Shown here: positions 8,666-17,937 of the stretch, in pieces
Layout: every line of letters starts with the position of its first letter
Position numbering within the stretch: the stretch's first letter is position 1
Assembly (NCBI GenBank): GCA_016709725.1
Contig: JADJMG010000015.1
Location: 10,521-74,520, forward strand
Length of the DNA stretch: 64,000 nucleotides
DNA from: Bacteroidota bacterium
Lineage (GTDB): Bacteria; Bacteroidota; Bacteroidia; AKYH767-A; OLB10
Direction of reading: 5' to 3'
Position numbers and translations under genes: made by a program
Notes under the pieces: model-generated
The model's input: the letters and a program-made list of their open reading frames with translations, nothing else
Databases searched by the model: none
What the model was told of the DNA's origin: nothing

Positions 8666-8930
8666 ATTTGGAATTAGTATAATATTATTGGATTTAGAAT
8701 TTTGTTCCTTCGAGCTGATGAATTTTCCTGATTTTAGTATTTCAGAAATTGAACCTGCCTTCGCTATGCTACAGCAGGCAGGCGCAGATGACACGGATTA
8801 ATAGGATTTTCACGGATTTGATTGTATTTCAGAGATGGTTTTACCATCAATTATTGTTTTTAATATTCCTTTGACAGTTTGCAGCATGAAGCTTGCAGCT
8901 TTATTATAACGTTCTACAATCCCCGTTACC
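8666..8930. repeat. Gap with CCTGCC/GGCAGG repeat and ACGGATT copies
   Basis: There is no gene here. CCTGCC (8754) and GGCAGG (8777) form an inverted pair. It is followed by the phrase GATGACACGGATT and a second TTTCACGGATT, and near 8876-8910 GCAGC is repeated around GCATGAAGCTT. The pattern looks like dispersed repeat debris rather than regulation. Confidence 0.45.
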
Positions 8931-9287
8931 CTAAACTCTCATGCGAAAAACCAATCGACCCAATCTCGCCACCACAAACGGGATTACGAAAAATAATAAA
9001 GTAGCCAATCCCCAAAACACATAAGGTCCATTTTCTGCTTCGAGCATTTCTTCATTCACTAAAAAGCTGATGAAAGGATCTACACCAAAAAGTAATATGA
9101 AAATGAGCATTAGAATTCCAAAGATCATGGCGAAATAGTAGGCTTTGCGATCTTTTATTTCTTGAGTTGGATTTTTCTTTTTTAAGCGACGCAAGGCTGT
9201 CTTGACTAAAATAGCCCATGCAAAGAAGAAGAGTACCCACGTGAGCCACTCTAGAACTAAAGTAATGGTTGCAGATGATCCTTCCAT
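8931..9287 (-). CDS. Small membrane protein, unknown function
   Basis: The 118-residue protein has three hydrophobic segments (about 10-30, 50-70 and 88-110) with a basic loop RRLKKKN between the first two and a basic C-terminus RLVFRMRV. No family is recognised. It starts 4 bases after the stop of the DUF962-type gene on the same strand, so the two are probably co-transcribed and may act together at the membrane. Confidence 0.65.
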   Translation of the reverse strand: MEGSSATITLVLEWLTWVLFFFAWAILVKTALRRLKKKNPTQEIKDRKAYYFAMIFGILMLIFILLFGVDPFISFLVNEEMLEAENGPYVFWGLATLLFFVIPFVVARLGRLVFRMRV

Positions 9288-9291
9288 CTCC

Positions 9292-9741
9292 CTAAACAGA
9301 TATGCCAGCTTTTCTATAAAGTTTTACCATCAACCAGGCCGGACCAATCAACAGAAACTGTAAATCTTTTAAGAATGATGGTTTCTTCCCCTCAATTTTA
9401 TGTCCCCAAAATTGACCGACCCAGGCCGAAACAAAAAGAGCTAAAAAAATGGAAAAGCGATGTTCATAGAAGTGTACGTTGATGTAAAAGGCAAGGGTAA
9501 TGCAAATCATACCCCAAATCAACATGCCAATCCACAATGTTTTTGATAATATAAAGTAATATATGGTGAGTAGCAGAAGAGATAGAATGGCTAAATTACC
9601 AAAGATGGGGACGGTGATGCAGAACAAAAATTCAACGATACTGAAGAAGATCACGGGGACACAAATCCAATGAATTAGAATATTTTTAGGGTGCAGATGG
9701 CTTTCAGAATATTCATCTAAGAGTGATTGAAGTGGACGCAT
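9292..9741 (-). CDS. DUF962 / Mpo1-like membrane protein
   Basis: From the ATG at 9741 the protein has 149 residues and several membrane segments. It matches the DUF962 family (yeast Mpo1, YGL010w), whose yeast member is an iron-dependent dioxygenase in the breakdown of 2-hydroxy fatty acids. Visible features are SxHLHPKNILIHWICVP at the start (two conserved histidines), NVHFYEHRFS, WVGQFWGHKIEGKKPS with a conserved H and the LIGPAWLMVKLYRK ending. The histidines likely bind iron. The 5' extension to 9792 is not used because it overlaps the divergent promoter and gene. It probably forms an operon with the small membrane protein downstream. Confidence 0.8.
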   Translation of the reverse strand: MRPLQSLLDEYSESHLHPKNILIHWICVPVIFFSIVEFLFCITVPIFGNLAILSLLLLTIYYFILSKTLWIGMLIWGMICITLAFYINVHFYEHRFSIFLALFVSAWVGQFWGHKIEGKKPSFLKDLQFLLIGPAWLMVKLYRKAGISV

Positions 9742-9796
9742 GACGAATAGTTTAAATATTTTCAAAAATAATAGATAAATGAATGCTTGCAACCAC

Positions 9797-9804
9797 TATT
9801 TTTG
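9797..9804 (+). promoter_or_regulatory. -7 element of the lipoprotein gene
   Basis: TATTTTTG matches TAnnTTTG and ends 4 bases before the ATG at 9809. It lies downstream of the other in-frame ATG (9779), which excludes that start and implies a leaderless message. No good -33 element is seen. Confidence 0.5.
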
Positions 9805-9808
9805 GTTC

Positions 9809-11199
9809 ATGCGAATATTTCTGCTACTATGCATCGTGGGGATCGTTTCTTGCTCTGGTAAGAAAACAGAGTCAACCAAGGTGGATTCTAATCCAGAAGT
9901 TACCTCGACTCTTATAGAAAAATCTGGTAATTCATTTAGCTCTCAACCTTGTCAGCTCGACGCGAATCTCCATTATTCAGTCTACTACCCTACCCGATTC
10001 TCAGCAAAGGAAAAGCTGCCTATTCTGATTTTATTCGATCCGCATGGTGATCCTGAATTTCCTTTGGAAATGTATAAATCATTAGCCAATGCCTATGATT
10101 TTATTTTAATGGCTTCTAAGGAGTCTAAAAATGGTAATAATGCAGAGCAAACAGCAAATATTATTCAGTCGATGTTGTATCAATGCCGGCAGATCGAAAA
10201 AGTAGATACGAATCAAATTTTTGCTGGAGGATTTAGTGGTGGTGCTCGTGTAGCAGCTATGTTGGCGCATTCTTCCACAAGCATTAAAGGGCTCGTTGTT
10301 TGTGGCGCGGGAATTCCAGCAGGATCATGGACCGGTGTTCCACCGAATTTGATTGTTGGAATCGCAGGAAATAGTGATATGAATTTGTCAGAGGTTTTGA
10401 ATTTTAAAACGCAAGATCCACGCATGATGAGTCGCTATCAAACCATCCGCTTTTCGGGTGAACATGCTTGGCCTCCCGCTTCGGTAATGGAAAATGCTTT
10501 TATTGCTTTTAGAGCCATAGCTCAACGTGATCGATTTACCCCGGTTGATACAAAACAATTGGAGTCAGGACTTGCATTTTTAAAACATCAGTCCGATTCA
10601 GTTTCTAATGTGATTGAAAAAGTGGAGCTATACAAGAATATGGTGAAGAACTTTCAAGGAATGTTGAATACACAGAATGTGGAAGCAACTTTACAAAAGT
10701 TGCTTAATTCCATGGAGTACAAACAAGGACTTTCAGTCGAGAACGAGTTTAAACAAACAGAATTAAAGAATCGCGATTATTTCCTTCGTGCCTTGGGCGC
10801 AAAAGATACAGGCTGGTGGAAGACGGAATTTCATCGATGGGAATCTATCACTGCAAGTAAAAGTCCACAAGCATTTGAAGACATGAAAAACCGTGTGCGC
10901 GGTGTCATTAGCCTATCCACTTATATGTCATTAAACCGTGCTATTTCGGCCTTGCATAAGGAACAGAGTGCCTATTTTTCGTTCATTTATAGACTTGTTG
11001 ATCCTAAGAATAATGAAGCTTGGTATTTATCATCCGTGAGTGCAGCCATGGATGGAAATAAAGATCAATGTATTCGTTTTTAGAGGAGGCCATGAAAAAT
11101 GGATTTCATGATGTTGCACGTTGTCGAACCGAACCTGCATTTATTTCTTTGCAAAGTGATAGTCAATTTCAAGAAAAAGTTAATCAAATAAATAATTAA
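9809..11199 (+). CDS. Lipoprotein with alpha/beta-hydrolase domain (one frame break)
   Basis: A lipoprotein signal peptide with lipobox IVSC is followed by an esterase-like alpha/beta-hydrolase domain: LPILILFDPHGDP, then FAGGFSGGARVAAMLA, which holds a GxSGG nucleophile elbow (S in GFSGG), and a later FSGEHAWPP with the likely catalytic His. A helical, probably TPR-like, C-terminal half follows. The reading frame stops at 11083, but adding one T to the T-run at 11077-11081 continues it with EEAMKNGFHDVARCRTEP to a stop at 11197-11199, a typical end for such proteins. I therefore read one gene of about 463 residues. It probably sits in the outer or inner membrane facing the periplasm. The substrate is unknown. 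Confidence 0.7.
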
Positions 11200-11200
11200 T

Positions 11201-12394
11201 ATGATAAAGTCGATTCGTGAAGCATACAATCATTCATTTACCAAAGAGAAGTACGAGGGATTTCTGCAGGATATGAATAATGCTTTCAATTATATTATTG
11301 ATTTTAGGGTTTCGGAAACACCCGTTTTTATGGATAAGGCATTAAAGGAATTGGTCGTAAAAGCAGGCGAAGATATTATTGATGTTATCGTTAAGGCTGA
11401 CTTTAAAAAAGTATCAGAAAATGCAATTCCTGAAGGATTAAAAGTGAGTAATGAGGATAGTCATTCCAAATTAATTGCTATTGATTTTGCGATTTGTGAA
11501 GATGGTAATGGTGGATTAATACCTAAGCTTATCGAGTTGCAAGGATTTGCATCTTTGTTTTGTTATCAAGAATGGCTTTCCAACATGTATCGAAAACATT
11601 TTTCGATTCCAGATGGTTTCGACAATAAGTTTAATGGCTATACTCATGAATCTTTTTTAGCAAGAATGAAAGAGATCGTTATAGCGAATCAAGATCCTAA
11701 TGAAACTGTTTTGTTGGAAATTGAGCCTTGGAAACAAAAAACACAAATCGATTTTCATTGCACAAACTTGTATTTGGGAATTCCTGTTGTTTGTTTAACA
11801 GAGGTAATTCGTGAAGGGCATCAACTTTTTTACATGAACAATGGACGGAAAACGCGTATACGAAGAATTTATAATCGTGTGATTTTTGATGAGCTTTTGC
11901 AAAGAAAAGATTTGAAATTGCAATTTAATTTGACCGAAGATGTCGACGTTGAATGGGTCGCACATCCGAATTGGTTTTTTAGAATTTCAAAATATACCAT
12001 GCCTTTCTTGAGTGGTCCCAGTATTCCTAAAAGTTATTTCGTGCATGAGCTTCCTTCCATTCCCGATGATCTCGAAAATTGGGTGTTAAAACCATTGTTT
12101 AGCTTCAGTGGTCAAGGTGTCGTTTTTGATGTTCAGAAATCAGATATTCTCACGCTCGAAAATCCATCTAACTACATCCTCCAGAAAAAAGTGAAATATG
12201 CCGAAGCATTACAATCGCCTACTGGACCTGTAAAATGTGAGATACGCCTTCTTTACCTCTGGGGCGAAGGCGAAGCACGGCCTACACTCACCATTAATTT
12301 GGGAAGGATGAGCAAGGGCAAAATGATTGGAGTTCGTTACAATGAAAACCTCGATTGGGTGGGCGGCACTTCGTTTTTCCTTGAAAAAGACTAA
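11201..12394 (+). CDS. ATP-grasp-like protein, unknown substrate
   Basis: The 397-residue cytoplasmic protein begins directly after the lipoprotein gene. The C-terminal third has the layout of an ATP-grasp fold: NWVLKPLFSFSGQGVVF (Lys plus glycine-rich loop over the nucleotide), YILQKKVKY, a KCEIRLLYLW strand carrying acidic and Arg residues, and NLGRMSKG. The N-terminal part contains LIELQGFASLFCYQ, often seen in peptide-ligase-like proteins. An amide- or peptide-bond-forming ligase is possible, but no closer family is recognised. The one-base gap to the upstream lipoprotein gene argues for a shared operon. Confidence 0.55.
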   Translation: MIKSIREAYNHSFTKEKYEGFLQDMNNAFNYIIDFRVSETPVFMDKALKELVVKAGEDIIDVIVKADFKKVSENAIPEGLKVSNEDSHSKLIAIDFAICEDGNGGLIPKLIELQGFASLFCYQEWLSNMYRKHFSIPDGFDNKFNGYTHESFLARMKEIVIANQDPNETVLLEIEPWKQKTQIDFHCTNLYLGIPVVCLTEVIREGHQLFYMNNGRKTRIRRIYNRVIFDELLQRKDLKLQFNLTEDVDVEWVAHPNWFFRISKYTMPFLSGPSIPKSYFVHELPSIPDDLENWVLKPLFSFSGQGVVFDVQKSDILTLENPSNYILQKKVKYAEALQSPTGPVKCEIRLLYLWGEGEARPTLTINLGRMSKGKMIGVRYNENLDWVGGTSFFLEKD

Positions 12395-12399
12395 ACGAA

Positions 12400-13026
12400 C
12401 TACTCTGGTTTTGGCTTAGGTGGTGGTAATGCAAACGCTATTGATTCATGGGAAAACTCATCGCGGTGACATCCATCGCAAAAGGGTTTATTCTGAGAAA
12501 GCCCACATCGGCATAAAGAGACTACTGTCCTTCCTGCCAAATCATATGGATTTCCATTGGCGTCAATTATTTCAAATTCACCTTCTACTCGAATAGATCC
12601 ATTCGAGTTAATTTTGATCTTAGTCATAGTTGTTTTAGTTTTTCTTTCGGGTAAATAAGTGTACGAGAGCATTAATCCGCAAATACACGTACACGACATC
12701 ATAATGTATAACACCACCATGATGGATTTGTTATACGCATCAAAATTCATTTCATGCTGAATGATTCCTATTAAGGACAGGAAATTGGCAATCGTCCGTT
12801 GGGTAAAAACGACTATTCCACCTAATGATAATCCAAAGCCGATCCAAATAGCCTTTGCATTTTTATTACAATACCAAGCGGTACCCCAAAGAGCAACTCC
12901 TAACAGGATTCCTACCAACATCATATTAAACGCTTTGGATCCAACCACCATATAAGCCGCTAGACCATTGATAATTAGCAAAGTTCCTTGAACCACCAAG
13001 GCGCGAATATGAGGTAGAGAATGCAT
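12400..13026 (-). CDS. Four-helix membrane domain plus CDGSH iron-sulfur domain
   Basis: The reading frame joins an N-terminal membrane region with four hydrophobic segments to a C-terminal 75-residue CDGSH-type domain that starts at an internal ATG (12627). The latter has CRC at its start and FCDGCH, i.e. three Cys and one His as 2Fe-2S ligands, with Cys where Ser or Thr is usual. In this group the CDGSH domain is often a separate small protein starting with exactly this MTKI-like line. One missing A in the A-run just before 12627 would create a stop (TAA) 7 bases before that ATG, making two genes. Since such losses are common here, the fusion may be false. The start at 13026 is preferred to a TTG at 13077. 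Confidence 0.65.
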   Translation of the reverse strand: MHSLPHIRALVVQGTLLIINGLAAYMVVGSKAFNMMLVGILLGVALWGTAWYCNKNAKAIWIGFGLSLGGIVVFTQRTIANFLSLIGIIQHEMNFDAYNKSIMVVLYIMMSCTCICGLMLSYTYLPERKTKTTMTKIKINSNGSIRVEGEFEIIDANGNPYDLAGRTVVSLCRCGLSQNKPFCDGCHRDEFSHESIAFALPPPKPKPE

Positions 13027-13161
13027 TTTTGAAAGCGTATAAGGGTATGAAATTAAGGTATTAAAATCAATCTTCAAAAAGTTTAGTTTTGTCGAAAGGG
13101 GTAAAGGGGAAATATATTGTATAATTAATAGCCAATTAGTGAGTCTTTACTCTAGAATCGT

Positions 13162-13169
13162 TATTTTTG
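13162..13169 (+). promoter_or_regulatory. -7 element upstream of the GT4 gene
   Basis: TATTTTTG matches TAnnTTTG. Its last bases form an apparent in-frame TTG start at 13167, which cannot be translated if this is the promoter. The ATG at 13191, 21 bases downstream, is the likely start. Confidence 0.5.
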
Positions 13170-13190
13170 TCAAAATCCGAACCCATTTTA

Positions 13191-14540
13191 ATGACGACAC
13201 CTCCTATTCTCGACGAGCTCACATCTAAAGCAGATTTGCCAAAGATCCTCATGTTGGGTTGGGAATTTCCACCTGTCATTAATGGTGGACTTGGGGTAGC
13301 TTGTCACGACCTTTGCATTGCCCTTTCAAAATACGCTAACGTAACCATGATCATTCCAAAGTCGAATCCCGACTTTGTTGTGAAGAATTTAAATTTAATT
13401 GGTCTGAATACCATCGATGCTAAAACGTTGAGAAATATTGGCCATACGGATACGTATAAAAAAGTGAAGCAGGTTCATTTTATAGATACACATTTGAATC
13501 CGTACTATAACGGTAACGCCTCACCGCACCATGATCTTCAAAATTTGACGAGTCAGTATTTAAAGACGGTTAAAGTGGGCGATGAAACGGCTGAAATCTT
13601 TCAAATTGATGATCTTTATGGTGGCGATATTATTAAGAAAGTAACCATTTTTGGAAAGTTGGCTGCCAAATTAGCTTTGTCTCTTGATTTTGATGTGATT
13701 CATGCGCACGATTGGATGACCATGATTGCAGGTATGGAAATTAAAGCAAAAACGGGTAAGCCGCTTGTTGTTCATGTGCATTCGTTGGAAGTTGACCGTG
13801 GTGGACCACAGAGTAAAGGTTGGGTGTATCAGGTGGAAAAGAAAGGCATGGAATACGCCGACATATTGATGCCTGTTAGTAATTTTACGGGACATATCAT
13901 TCACGATTACTATCAGATTCCGTGGAGTAAAATCAGACCTGTACACAATGGAATTCGACCCGTGGAGCCTTTCAAAAGTGCACCGATGTTCAAGGAAAAC
14001 ATGGTGTTGTTTGTGGATCGATTAACGCGTCAAAAAGGACCAGAATATTTTGTAGATATTGCTGAAAGAGTTTTGCAAAAAGATCAAAACGTTCGGTTTG
14101 TGATGGCAGGAACTGGTGAATATTTCAATCCCTTGCTTGAGCGAGCAGCACAGCGTGGTATCGCTCATCGCTTCCATCTCACCGGATTTTTGAATTTAGA
14201 TAAAGTAAGAAAGTTATTAAGTATTGCTGATGTGTATATCATGCCATCGGTTTCAGAGCCTTTTGGATTATCAGCCGTGGAAGCAGTTCAGTTTGGAATA
14301 CCTGCTGTCATTAGCAAGCAATCGGGCGTTGCGGAAGTATTAAACGGCGCCTTGAAGTTTGATTATTGGGATATCAACCTAGCAGCATCCTATATCTTAA
14401 ATTTACTGCACGATCCAGTTCTTGTTGAAAATGTAACTCAAGACGCTTACAAAGATCTCGAGAATATCTCTTGGGATCATGCTGCAAAAAAGGTGATTGA
14501 AGGTTATAATGCCTTTCATTTATTACCAGAAATGGTATAA
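13191..14540 (+). CDS. Glycogen synthase-like glycosyltransferase (GT4/GT5)
   Basis: The 449-residue cytoplasmic enzyme has a GT-B fold. The N-terminal domain contains KILMLGWEFPPVINGGLGVACHDL, the nucleotide-sugar/acceptor loop with KxGGL-like Gly pair, and HAHDWMTMIAG. The C-terminal domain contains FVDRLTRQKGPEYF, VMAGTGEYF and the donor-binding EPFGLSAVEAVQFG with its two glutamates (E-x7-E). These are signatures of bacterial glycogen synthases of the GT4/GT5 type that use ADP- or UDP-glucose. The next gene is a GH57 glucanotransferase/amylase family protein, a pairing known in the Bacteroidota for glycogen metabolism. That both act on glycogen is inferred. It has its own -7 element. Confidence 0.88.
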   Translation: MTTPPILDELTSKADLPKILMLGWEFPPVINGGLGVACHDLCIALSKYANVTMIIPKSNPDFVVKNLNLIGLNTIDAKTLRNIGHTDTYKKVKQVHFIDTHLNPYYNGNASPHHDLQNLTSQYLKTVKVGDETAEIFQIDDLYGGDIIKKVTIFGKLAAKLALSLDFDVIHAHDWMTMIAGMEIKAKTGKPLVVHVHSLEVDRGGPQSKGWVYQVEKKGMEYADILMPVSNFTGHIIHDYYQIPWSKIRPVHNGIRPVEPFKSAPMFKENMVLFVDRLTRQKGPEYFVDIAERVLQKDQNVRFVMAGTGEYFNPLLERAAQRGIAHRFHLTGFLNLDKVRKLLSIADVYIMPSVSEPFGLSAVEAVQFGIPAVISKQSGVAEVLNGALKFDYWDINLAASYILNLLHDPVLVENVTQDAYKDLENISWDHAAKKVIEGYNAFHLLPEMV

Positions 14541-14642
14541 TTCGTAATTATTTTTTCTCTTTTATTTGTGAATAACCTATTCTGTAAAAGGTGTTTTTTT
14601 TAGAATGAAAATGTATCTTCGTATTTGATAAAGATTAACGCT

Positions 14643-15886
14643 ATGCCATCAGTTTGCTTCTACTTCCAAGTTCATCAGCCCTTCCGACTAAAAAGATATT
14701 CCTTTTTTGATATCGGACGCGATCATTTTTATGAGGATGATGAAAAAAATAGATTGATCCTCGATAAGGTTTCAGAAAAATGCTATCTGAAAACCAATCG
14801 AAAAATGCTTGAGTTGATTAATCGACACAAAGGGAAATTTAGAATTTCATACTCTATCAGTGGTGTTGCCATTGAGCAATTTGAAAAACATCGCCCCGAT
14901 GTATTACAGTCTTTGTTGATTTAGCAAATACGGGTTGTGTTGAATTTATTTCTGAAACGTATTATCATTCGTTGAGTTTTATTTATTCAAAGAATGAGTT
15001 TCGTCGACAAGTGGAAATGCATAAAGCAAAGATAAAGCAGCATTTTAATCAAGTACCTAAAGTTTTTAGAAATACAGAGCTCATCTACAACAACGAAATC
15101 GCATCGGTAGTAGAAAAGATGGGCTATAAAGCTATTCTTTGTGAGGGTGTAGATCGTTATTTAGGTGAACGTACACCCAATTTCTTGTATCAGCCTGCAG
15201 GTACGTTGAAGATAAAATCTTTCTTAAAAAATTATAGACTCTCCGATGATATTGCATTTCGTTTTAGCGATCGCAATTGGGCGGAATGGCCCTTGCAAGC
15301 CGATACTTTTGCTTCATGGGTGCATAAGGTGGCTGGAAACGGTGAAGTCGTTAATCTGTTTATGGATTATGAAACGTTTGGTGAGCATCAATGGGAAGAA
15401 ACGGGAATCTTTGAATTTCTAGACCATCTCCCCACAGAAATTATGAAGCATAAAGACTTTGACTTCAAAACACTTTCTGAAGCTGCGGATATGTATAAGG
15501 TGCGTGATATTTATGATGTTCCCGATTATTCAAGTTGGGCCGATGCAGAGCGAGACTTGAGTGCTTGGCTGAGTAATGCCATGGAGAAAGAAGCTGCAGG
15601 CAGAATTTATAAGTTGGAGGAAAAGGTGATCAGCACTATGAATCCAGATCTTATTGAGTTCTGGGGAAAGTTGCAAACCAGTGATCACTTCTATTATATG
15701 TGTACTAAATTTTGGAGTGATGGCGATGTACATAAATATTTCAGTCCGTACGATTCACCCTATGATGCCTATATTTATTACATGAATGTGCTTGCCGATT
15801 TTGAAACAACCGTGGAAGAAGCATTGCAAGATGTAAAGCCTGTTAAAAAAGCAACTCGTAAAAAGGAATCTACTACTGAATCGTAA
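14643..15886 (+). CDS. Glycoside hydrolase family 57 protein (one frame break)
   Basis: This is a GH57 alpha-amylase or 4-alpha-glucanotransferase-like enzyme. The start VCFYFQVHQPFRLKRYSFFDIG is the conserved N-terminal motif, and YNNEIASVVEKMGYKAILCEG and MDYETFGEHQW follow; the glutamate or aspartate in NNE and the Asp in MDYETFGEHQ match the catalytic area. The frame breaks at about 14912, where adding one T to CTTTG joins FVDLANTGCVEF in frame. The gene ends with a Lys-rich tail. It lies 102 bases after the GT4 gene, and the two likely act on glycogen or maltodextrins in the cytoplasm. The TTG start at 14625 is not used. Confidence 0.82.
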
Positions 15887-15922
15887 TTTCTTACGATCTA
15901 TTTTCGAAAAGAGCATTACGAG

Positions 15923-17866
15923 ATGGCTACCGGACAAATTGATCATAAAAAAGTAACTGCTGCTGGTATACTTGTTACTTTAGGAATTATTTATGGAGAG
16001 ATTGGCACATCTCCACTTTATGTAATGAGTGCCATTATTGGTGATAATGCCATTGATGAAGACTTAGTTTTAGGCGGATTGTCTTGTGTTTTTTGGACCT
16101 TGACAATCCTTACAACTTTTAAATACATCACACTCACTTTACGCGCCGATAATAAAGGGGAAGGTGGAATTTTTTCTTTGTATGCATTGGTTCGTAAGAT
16201 GCATTTTAAGTGGTTGGTGGTTCCTGCCATGATTGGTGGTGCTGCATTGCTTGCAGATGGAATCATTACCCCTCCTATTTCAGTTGCTTCGGCGGTGGAA
16301 GGGCTCACCATGATCAATCCTGATATTCATACTGTACCCATTATCATCGGTATATTATTCGCCTTGTTTTTTATTCAGCAGTTTGGTACCAAGTTCGTCG
16401 GTCGATTTTTTGGACCAGTGATGTTAGTTTGGTTTAGTATGTTATTCATTCTTGGTGTCAAGGAGATTTATTGGAATCCCATCGTTTTTAAAGCAATTAA
16501 TCCCTATTATGCATTTCATTTGCTGATGTATTACAAGGAGGGATTTTGGATTTTAGGCGCTGTTTTCCTGTGCACTACAGGAGCCGAAGCTTTGTATTCT
16601 GATCTCGGACATTGTGGTCGGAAAAACATTCGGGTAAGCTGGGGCATGGTAAAAATTGCGTTGCTTGCAAATTATTTTGGGCAAGGAGCTTGGCTGTTAA
16701 ATCATACTGGAAATACTTTGAATGGAGCAAGACCCTTCTTTGCATTAATGCCTGAGTGGTTTTTGTTTGCTGGAATTATCATCGCTACTTCCGCTGCAAT
16801 TGTTGCGAGTCAAGCCTTAATTTCAGGGACGTTTACTGTGGTAAATGAAGGCATGCGATTGAATTTCTTACCCAAAGGAAGAGTTGAATATCCCACTGAT
16901 TTTAGAGGACAAATATATATCCCATCCATCAATTGGTTATTGTGTGCAGCTTGTATTGGCATTGTGCTTTTTTTCCAGAAATCTTCCAATATGGAGGCAG
17001 CTTATGGGTTAGCCATCATCTTGACGATGATGATGACCACCATCTTGTTAAATTACTATCTGTACCTGAAAAAGTATCCGAAATTTTTTATTTATTCGGT
17101 GATCACCATTCTTTCCATCGTGGAAGTTTCATTTTTAATAGCCAATTTGAGCAAATTTTCACAAGGTGGTTATGTAACATTGATTATTGCATCGCTCATC
17201 TTTTTAATGATGTGGGTATGGTACGAAGCACGAAAAATTAAAAATAAATTGGTGGAATTTGTTCCCTTAGCAAAATATTCAGATGTGATTTGTGATGTAT
17301 CTCGGGACACAACGATTCCAAAGTATGCAACTCATTTAATTTATTTGACTTCTGCTTATCAAGAAACTGAAGTAGAAAATAAAATAATCTATTCCATTTT
17401 ACAAAAGCAACCCAAGCGCGCCGACTTGTATTGGTTGGTTCATGTGGATGTAATTGATGAACCTTATACTGTTGATTATCGAGTAACGCAACTGGTAAAG
17501 GATAAAATAATGCATGTCCGTTTTAAAATCGGATTCCGTGTTGAGCCTCATATTAATTTGATGTTCCGTCAGGTGGTACAAGAACTTGTGCAAAATGGAG
17601 AACTCACTATTACCAGTAATTATATTCCGCTGCGTGATTTACATATTGCTGGGGATTTCCGTTTCATCGTTATGGAAAAATATCTTTCCTATGAAAACAC
17701 CTTGAATTTCTACACAAAAATTATTTTGAATCTCTATTTCGTGATTAAAAATTTAAGTATGAATGAAGAGAAAGCTTTTGGACTCGATTCAAGTGCAGTT
17801 CTCGTTGAAAAAGTACCGCTGATAGTTACACCACCAGGGTCGTATGATTTTACTAGGCTAGACTAA
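15923..17866 (+). CDS. kup: KUP/HAK-family potassium transporter
   Basis: The 647-residue protein is a potassium-proton symporter of the KUP family. The N-terminal GIIYGEIGTSPLYVM motif, RADNKGEGGIFSLYAL and ADGIITPPISVASAVEGL, followed by about twelve membrane segments and a C-terminal cytoplasmic domain of about 150 residues, are all typical. YSDLGHCG is also conserved. Length and motif order are normal. It lies 36 bases after GH57 and ends just before a strong bidirectional terminator. A link to glycogen metabolism is not obvious; it may simply be the end of the operon. Confidence 0.95.
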   Translation: MATGQIDHKKVTAAGILVTLGIIYGEIGTSPLYVMSAIIGDNAIDEDLVLGGLSCVFWTLTILTTFKYITLTLRADNKGEGGIFSLYALVRKMHFKWLVVPAMIGGAALLADGIITPPISVASAVEGLTMINPDIHTVPIIIGILFALFFIQQFGTKFVGRFFGPVMLVWFSMLFILGVKEIYWNPIVFKAINPYYAFHLLMYYKEGFWILGAVFLCTTGAEALYSDLGHCGRKNIRVSWGMVKIALLANYFGQGAWLLNHTGNTLNGARPFFALMPEWFLFAGIIIATSAAIVASQALISGTFTVVNEGMRLNFLPKGRVEYPTDFRGQIYIPSINWLLCAACIGIVLFFQKSSNMEAAYGLAIILTMMMTTILLNYYLYLKKYPKFFIYSVITILSIVEVSFLIANLSKFSQGGYVTLIIASLIFLMMWVWYEARKIKNKLVEFVPLAKYSDVICDVSRDTTIPKYATHLIYLTSAYQETEVENKIIYSILQKQPKRADLYWLVHVDVIDEPYTVDYRVTQLVKDKIMHVRFKIGFRVEPHINLMFRQVVQELVQNGELTITSNYIPLRDLHIAGDFRFIVMEKYLSYENTLNFYTKIILNLYFVIKNLSMNEEKAFGLDSSAVLVEKVPLIVTPPGSYDFTRLD

Positions 17867-17890
17867 TAATTGCAATTATATATTAAACTA

Positions 17891-17919
17891 AAAAAGGGCA
17901 GAAAATGATCTGCCCTTTT
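17891..17919. terminator. Bidirectional terminator between kup and a convergent gene
   Basis: AAAAGGGCAG and CTGCCCTTTT arms of about 10 pairs flank an 8-base loop. A-runs on one side and T-runs on the other allow it to end both kup and the gene on the minus strand. Confidence 0.85.
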
Positions 17920-17937
17920 CAGTTTATTAAATTTGAT

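Noticed and set aside
8666..8930. Riboswitch or small RNA
   Set aside because: Repeats explain the structure; there is no conserved motif or promoter.
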